From positions 1-27,459 of the forward strand of contig JAEWLC010000107.1 of NCBI GenBank assembly GCA_023393475.1: a stretch of DNA of 27,459 bases, read 5' to 3'. The notes under the pieces were generated by a model, which worked only from the letters and a program-made list of their open reading frames with translations, was not told where the DNA came from and searched no databases. This document shows positions 23,833 through 27,459 of this stretch, one piece after another. Origin of the DNA: Pseudomonadota bacterium. Its GTDB lineage: Bacteria > Pseudomonadota > Alphaproteobacteria > Rhizobiales > Devosiaceae. The position numbers and the translations under genes were made by a program. Numbering within the stretch: position 1 is the stretch's first letter; every line of letters begins with the position of its first letter.

Positions 23833-24710
23833 CAGGCCGCCTCGCCGATATCGAGAACGCGAATGCCGAGTTCCTTCGCGGTGCGATGGAACAGGGCGCC
23901 GACCTCGGGCAGTTCCTCGCTGGAGTTGCCTTCGGCGATCACCGGATAGTCCGGATCGAGCGCCTCGATGCGGGTGAACAGCGTCTTGAAGTCCATCTCG
24001 CCCTTGCCCGGGCAGCCGTCCTGCAAGTGGATGGCGAGCTTGTTCTCGACCCAGATGTCCTTGGCATGCGCGCTGCAGATGTGCTTGCCGAGGAGATCGA
24101 AATGGTGATTCAGCGCCGAGCCGGTGTCGTAGATCGTCTCGAGCGTGATCCAGTTGGCCGAATCGTAGTCGCAGCGCACCCAGGGCGAGTCGACGGCATC
24201 GAGGATGCGCGCCGCCACCTCGGCGGTGCGCGGTGTCACCAGCGAGTGCGACTCGAGGCTGAGCAGCACCCCGGCATCTTCGGCCGCCTTGGCGCACTCC
24301 CTCAGCGATTTGACGAGCTGGGCCTCGGCCTTCGCCGTCCAGTTGTCGGGATGCGGGAACCACGGGCCCGCCGGATTCATCGAGCCGGGACCCGTGTCGA
24401 TGCCACGCCCGCCCATCCAGCCGGAGAGGCGGAGCGCCGCCTGCAGCACTTTTACCGATTGCGCCCGCGCCGTCTCGTCGGAGGTCACGAGGTTCTGCCA
24501 GTAGCCGGTGGTCTGGAACAGGGCCACGCCCTCGTCGGCGAGAAGCGACTTCAGCCGCTCCGCATCCGCCTTCGGCGTCGTCAGCGGGTCATTGTCGCGA
24601 AACCGCGTGAAGATGCCGGAAAACCCGGCAGCGCGGACATCGCGGCACATGGCCGGGGTCAGGTCGTTCATGTTCGCGGGCAAGAAGCACCCGCTCATTC
24701 CTAGTCGCAT
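23832..24710 (-). CDS. Sugar phosphate isomerase/epimerase family (xylose isomerase-like TIM barrel)
   Basis: This is a 292-aa AP-endonuclease-2/xylose isomerase-like barrel. Metal-binding residues expected for the fold are visible in LLSLESHSLVTP, RCDYDSANW, ICSAHAKDIWVENK and ALDPDYPVIAEGNS. It acts on a sugar, sugar acid or inositol-type substrate in the cytoplasm; the precise reaction cannot be read from sequence. ATG at 24710 is preceded by GGAGGAGA at 6 nt. An upstream in-frame start at 24761 overlaps the promoter region and lacks an RBS. It is co-transcribed with the following SDR gene (one-base overlap), a pairing common in sugar-acid loci. Confidence 0.83.
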   Translation of the reverse strand: MRLGMSGCFLPANMNDLTPAMCRDVRAAGFSGIFTRFRDNDPLTTPKADAERLKSLLADEGVALFQTTGYWQNLVTSDETARAQSVKVLQAALRLSGWMGGRGIDTGPGSMNPAGPWFPHPDNWTAKAEAQLVKSLRECAKAAEDAGVLLSLESHSLVTPRTAEVAARILDAVDSPWVRCDYDSANWITLETIYDTGSALNHHFDLLGKHICSAHAKDIWVENKLAIHLQDGCPGKGEMDFKTLFTRIEALDPDYPVIAEGNSSEELPEVGALFHRTAKELGIRVLDIGEAA

Positions 24711-25065
24711 AGTCGTCTCCTCCGAGACCGGCATTGGTCCGGCGTAGGGGAGTGAAGTCAACGACCGGAGCCTAGGCTCTTTGTAGGGTGACGCTGGAAC
24801 GCCACCGGCGGTCCAAATATCTCCGCGCGACGGTGAAGATCATCTGCTGGTCTCGCACTGATCTTGCGGCAGCAGGAAAAGTTCTTTCGGCCGGCATCCG
24901 GGCAGCTGCGACATATTGGCCGCCGACCAATGCCTTGTTTTCACGGCATTTCACCCCCACATACAGCTTGCGCCCGCCGGCTTACATGCCGCGGCGACAA
25001 GCCCTGCGAATGAACGACAGGACGAAACACGACCTGCGCCACCTGGCCAGGTCCTTAGGATTGTT
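24711..25065. other. 355-nt intergenic region upstream of the isomerase operon and the small-gene cluster
   Basis: I see no convincing gene. It holds a minus-strand TTGACT box (24762-24757) within GGTCGTTGAC, a 10-mer also present at the minus-strand -35 box of the glucarate import operon. Short frames starting near 24788 and 25012 lack ribosome-binding sites. One of them ends in an ATGA overlap with the gene at 25066. Confidence 0.4.
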
Positions 25066-25491
25066 ATGAACGAATTGAACTACCAGGACTGCGCCGAGCT
25101 CTATCTCGGGCGCGACTGGGATACCGCGACCATGTCGGGCCCGAGGGCCTTCCGGGTCGCCGCACACGCACTGCGATTTGCCTTCGAGGAAGCGGCCCCC
25201 GTCAGCCTGGCGGGCGCAAGGCTCAAAGTCGGGGACCGCGTCTTCGCCGGCCCCGCCCTCGAGCGGCTCTATCGCAGCACCGAATATCCGCTGGAGCGCA
25301 AGCATCAACGCCGCGCCGGCCTCGCAGCATCGCAAAGGAAGAGAAAATGGCAGATTTCGACTACGGCGCCAGCGCCGAGCTTTACCCCAGCCGCCGCTAT
25401 GCCAAGTCGGCACGCGAGCAGTACCGCCGTTTCCGCACGGCGGCGGATGCCATCCAGTACATCATGGAGGACGTCCCCGGCACCTGGCTGA
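25066..25491 (+). CDS. Small hypothetical protein, paralogue of the next gene, with an extended tail
   Basis: This is a 141-aa protein. Residues 1-85 align by eye with the whole of the following gene product (AELY near the start; an R-A-Ax-A helix; a V-G-x-R-x-x-G-x-A strand-loop; a shared ending RLYRSTEYPLER versus RLYESASYPLAR). The remainder (about 95-141) is Ala/Ser/Pro/Arg-rich and lies out of frame over the start of the next gene, so it is probably not a domain. The natural end may be about residue 90, with a lost stop or a small frameshift. ATG at 25066 has AGGA 6 nt upstream. I do not recognise the family. Confidence 0.6.
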   Translation: MNELNYQDCAELYLGRDWDTATMSGPRAFRVAAHALRFAFEEAAPVSLAGARLKVGDRVFAGPALERLYRSTEYPLERKHQRRAGLAASQRKRKWQISTTAPAPSFTPAAAMPSRHASSTAVSARRRMPSSTSWRTSPAPG

Positions 25492-25598
25492 TCGGCTCCT
25501 ACCTCGAGGTCAACGAGCGCCGCTACGATGGCGAGGCGATCCGCCGCCTATATGAGTCGGCGAGCTACCCGCTGGCCCGCCAGCCCGCCGCCGCCTGA
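25347..25598 (+). CDS. Small hypothetical protein, 83 aa, tandem paralogue
   Basis: This soluble protein starts MADFDYGASAELYPSRRYAK and contains a helix (REQYRRFRTAADAIQYIMED), WLIGSYLEVNERRYDGEAI and RRLYESASYPLARQ. It is clearly related to the product of the gene just upstream, pointing to a tandem duplication. ATG at 25347 is preceded by AGGAAGAG, a good RBS, which favours this as the functional copy. No function can be assigned. Confidence 0.72.
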   Translation: MADFDYGASAELYPSRRYAKSAREQYRRFRTAADAIQYIMEDVPGTWLIGSYLEVNERRYDGEAIRRLYESASYPLARQPAAA

Positions 25599-25612
25599 CC
25601 CGGGGGCCCGCG

Positions 25613-25783
25613 ATGACCGACACGCGCGATGAGATCTTCACCCGGCCGCGGCACACGCCGGGCTTTCTGGGCAACTCGTTCGGGCTGACCCGAGAACAGG
25701 CCCGCCACATCCTCGAGCAGGCCAACGGCGACCGCGACACGGCCGCCGAGCGGGCCCGTCAGCTCCGCTGCCAGCAGCCCTGA
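25613..25783 (+). CDS. Small hypothetical protein, 56 aa, DUF3606-like helix pattern
   Basis: The protein begins MTDTRDEIFTRPRHTPGFLG and has a central FGLTREQARHILEQANGDRD followed by a helix AAERARQLR. This two-helix pattern (LTxEQAxxIL...NGDRxxA) resembles short UBA/DUF3606-type segments. ATG at 25613 is 6-7 nt after a CGGGGG stretch and 14 nt after the previous stop, so it is probably co-transcribed. Confidence is moderate because of its size. Confidence 0.5.
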   Translation: MTDTRDEIFTRPRHTPGFLGNSFGLTREQARHILEQANGDRDTAAERARQLRCQQP

Positions 25784-25822
25784 CGGAGCCGGCCGGCACG
25801 GCTTGACAGCCACCGGCACGCC

Positions 25823-26305
25823 ATGGGCAATCGCACCATGAGCGACGCGCCGGAATCGACCCCCACTGCAAGGCCCGACGACGATCTGAGGATCGTGCAG
25901 TTCAATGCCACCTATGAAGGCTTCGGCATGGTGATGGACTACATCGCCCGCCGGATGCCGTTTGCCGGCTTCGACGCCGGGACCCTGACCGATGCGATCC
26001 ACCAGCAGCTGAAATTCGGGCACAACCTCGTCGCCCTGCGCAACAATCAGGTCGTCGGCTATGCCGGCTGGCTGCTCACCACCCCCGAGATCGCCGAGGG
26101 CTGGGTCGAGGGCCGGGCGCGCCTCGTGCGCAAATACGGTGACGACGCCGTGGCGGCGGCGCTGACCATCGTCGCCGGCGAGGATAGACAGGTAATCACG
26201 AGGCTGATCCGCGCCGCCCGCCGGATCAACCCGGGCAAGCGCGCGTACTTCAAGCGCGAGGCCGATACGATCAAGCCTGCCCGCAAGCGCTCCCTCCCCG
26301 CCTAG
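25823..26305 (+). CDS. Uncharacterised protein with a possible acyltransferase (GNAT or HlyC-like) fold
   Basis: This is a 160-aa soluble protein. The middle reads FDAGTLTDAIHQQLKFGHNL then ALRNNQVVGYAGWLLTTPE, a strand-turn-strand typical of GNAT folds and loosely similar to the toxin-activating HlyC family (hydrophobic strand, small-residue turn, Gly-Tyr-x-x-Trp). The C-terminal RINPGKRAYFKREADTIKP is basic and also GNAT-like. No catalytic residue can be assigned with confidence. Starts at 25823 and 25838 (MSDAPES) are both possible; neither has a strong RBS. It follows the small-gene cluster in the same direction and precedes an outer membrane protein gene. Confidence 0.55.
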   Translation: MGNRTMSDAPESTPTARPDDDLRIVQFNATYEGFGMVMDYIARRMPFAGFDAGTLTDAIHQQLKFGHNLVALRNNQVVGYAGWLLTTPEIAEGWVEGRARLVRKYGDDAVAAALTIVAGEDRQVITRLIRAARRINPGKRAYFKREADTIKPARKRSLPA

Positions 26306-26374
26306 CGCGCAAATAGCTGGCAATCGGGAGCCGGAAATCAACAAGCCATGAATAAAGTCCGAACGCGAATGTTG

Positions 26375-26415
26375 CGTTGCTGCAACGACTTGGCCGGAAA
26401 CACATGGCGTTTTCC
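26375..26415. promoter_or_regulatory. Palindromes upstream of the outer membrane protein gene
   Basis: CGTTGC-T-GCAACG (26375-26387, perfect 6-1-6) is followed by GGAAA-N10-TTTCC (26396-26415). They lie about 75-115 nt before the start codon, where operators or upstream activator sites would be expected. I could not identify a clear -35/-10 pair. Confidence 0.35.
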
Positions 26416-26488
26416 GCTTTGCGCGTAACGGCCTTTACAAGCGGGCGAAACTCCAAGCACTCCTGATGCGATTGCGGAAGGGAATGCA

Positions 26489-27415
26489 ATGAATCGCAAA
26501 ATCATACTCATGAGTTCGGTGTCGGTGGTTGCACTGGCGGCCGTGGCCGGCGCTGCCCAGGCACAGGACCAGTCGATCCCCGACGGTTTTACGCTCAGCG
26601 TCGAGGGCGGCGCTCTCTTTGGCCCCAATACGCTCGCTGAGGACAAGCTGGGCGGTTCGGGCCCGAGCGGCGGCATCGTCCACATGGACGACAATGTCGG
26701 CTATCGCGCCGCCATCTCGCTCGGCAAGCGCCTCGATCCGTTCTGGGATCTGCGCGTAACCGGCGCCATCAACCAGCAGCTGAGCTCGAACGCAGGCTTC
26801 TTCGCCAGCTCGGGCAGCGCCAGCGTTTCCTTCAGCATGGACACCGACTTCGACTACGAAACGCTCGACTTCGAGGCCGGCTACCGTCCGGCATTGACCG
26901 AGAACTTCGATCTGCGCCTGTTCGGTGGCATCCGCGGGCTGCACTACAAGGACAATATCGGCGTGTTTGGCGCCATCTCGGGAAGTGGCGGACCGGACAA
27001 GGTTGGGATCAGCGGCGATAGCACTACCGAATTCTTCGGTGCCGGCCCGCGCCTTGGCGTCGAGGCATCGACTCGCCTTGGCGACACCATGTTCGGGGTG
27101 TCGGGCTTGCTGGCCGGCGGCGCCGCCTTCGGTGTCGCCCGCACCACGGGTTCGGCCACCGTCAGCTATGTCAGCGGCGGCAGCGGCGGCACTGTTGCCG
27201 TGCCGTTCGAAGCCTTTGAAGAAACCGAGACGGTCTACAACCTCGAAGCGGCACTTGGTCTCGATGTCCATCTCGACGACGCCGCGACGGTGACCCTCGG
27301 CTATCGCGCCGAAGGCCTGTTCGGCACAGGAAACACCAGCGCTTCCGGCGGCTCGGGCTCGAGCGCCCGCTGGACTCATGGTCCGACGATCAAGCTGACC
27401 GGCTACTTCGACTGA
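26489..27415 (+). CDS. Outer membrane beta-barrel protein, Lpg1974-like family
   Basis: This is a 308-aa protein with a Sec signal peptide (MNRKIILMSSVSVVALAAVA, cleavage probably after AQAQ near 26). The mature chain is a series of amphipathic beta strands with Gly-rich turns, for example FTLSVEGGALFGP, YRAAISLGKRLDPFWDLRVTG, DFEAGYRPALTENFDLRLFGGIRGL and GPRLGVEAST, and ends WTHGPTIKLTGYFD. A terminal aromatic residue and alternating hydrophobic strands are typical of outer membrane barrels. The strand pattern fits the Lpg1974 pore-forming family. It may serve as a porin; the substrate is unknown. ATG at 26489 is preceded by GAAGGGAA. It stands alone at the end of the window. Confidence 0.82.
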   Translation: MNRKIILMSSVSVVALAAVAGAAQAQDQSIPDGFTLSVEGGALFGPNTLAEDKLGGSGPSGGIVHMDDNVGYRAAISLGKRLDPFWDLRVTGAINQQLSSNAGFFASSGSASVSFSMDTDFDYETLDFEAGYRPALTENFDLRLFGGIRGLHYKDNIGVFGAISGSGGPDKVGISGDSTTEFFGAGPRLGVEASTRLGDTMFGVSGLLAGGAAFGVARTTGSATVSYVSGGSGGTVAVPFEAFEETETVYNLEAALGLDVHLDDAATVTLGYRAEGLFGTGNTSASGGSGSSARWTHGPTIKLTGYFD

Positions 27416-27459
27416 CCTTGCTTGGTTGGATCACGCAATTTCCGGCCGCCTACAACGGG

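Noticed and set aside
24797..24801. GGAAC resembling a general-stress (EcfG) -35 box
   Set aside because: No matching GTT-type -10 at the required spacing.
24788..25069. 93-aa frame and a shorter frame from about 25012 ending with ATGA overlap at 25066
   Set aside because: No ribosome-binding site and no coding-like composition. A leader peptide cannot be excluded but is not supported.
26501..26508. ATCATACT near the start of the outer membrane protein gene
   Set aside because: It lies inside the coding sequence (residues IIL of the signal peptide) with no promoter context, so it is probably a chance match to the candidate operator.
1..27459. tRNA, rRNA, insertion sequence or phage attachment site
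   Set aside because: I saw no cloverleaf-like T-loop context, no transposase or integrase frame and no terminal inverted repeats with target duplications; a tool-based scan could still find a weak case.

Overview
The window is dense, GC-rich chromosomal DNA of an alphaproteobacterium. The gene families (BMP-type nucleoside importer, glucarate and mannonate dehydratases, Lpg1974-like outer membrane protein, PQQ-alcohol-system ABC genes) and the abundant intergenic palindromes suggest Hyphomicrobiales, possibly Devosia-like. That placement is inference from gene content and base composition only. I recognise no rRNA, tRNA, IS element, phage gene or CRISPR array.

Layout. (1) 1-1931: the end of an operon of the PQQ-dependent alcohol-oxidation type, with a substrate-binding protein truncated at the window edge and its permease. 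(2) 1935-4041, minus strand: a compact three-gene cassette of a two-helix membrane protein, a cytosolic gingipain-like (C25, clan CD) cysteine peptidase of 515 aa and an unknown 81-aa protein. This is the least conventional locus in the window. (3) 4301-8839: a complete BMP-family nucleoside-type ABC importer (binding protein, double ATPase, two permeases). (4) 9032-12593: an SDR epimerase-like protein, a GH172 (DUF2961) glycosidase ending in a clear terminator, and an enolase-superfamily acid-sugar dehydratase. A 36-nt hairpin and a 52-aa ORF follow. (5) 12832-19002: a glucarate locus. Leftward: solute-binding protein, one polypeptide in which two sugar permeases are fused, and glucarate dehydratase. 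Rightward: 5-dehydro-4-deoxyglucarate dehydratase. (6) 19597-24710: a mannonate dehydratase divergent from a GntR/FCD regulator, a beta-lactamase-fold serine hydrolase, and a TIM-barrel isomerase/SDR pair. (7) 25066-27415: four small genes (two are tandem paralogues that overlap unusually) and an outer membrane beta-barrel protein.

Working together. Regions 4-6 read as a hexuronate / acid-sugar utilisation island. GH172 would release sugar, the fused-permease ABC system would import an acid sugar or oligosaccharide, and an SDR could oxidise uronate to aldarate. GudD and KdgD then take glucarate to 2-oxoglutarate semialdehyde, and UxuA takes mannonate to 2-keto-3-deoxygluconate. The word ATCATACTGC occurs upstream of both the glucarate genes and uxuA and is a candidate operator for the GntR regulator encoded there. 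No ABC ATPase for the sugar importer and no semialdehyde dehydrogenase lie in the window.

Non-coding structure is prominent. There are five long intergenic palindromes of two sequence families, two of which pairwise bracket single genes. There is also a perfect terminator, an RBS-sequestering hairpin and a hairpin between the binding-protein and permease genes.
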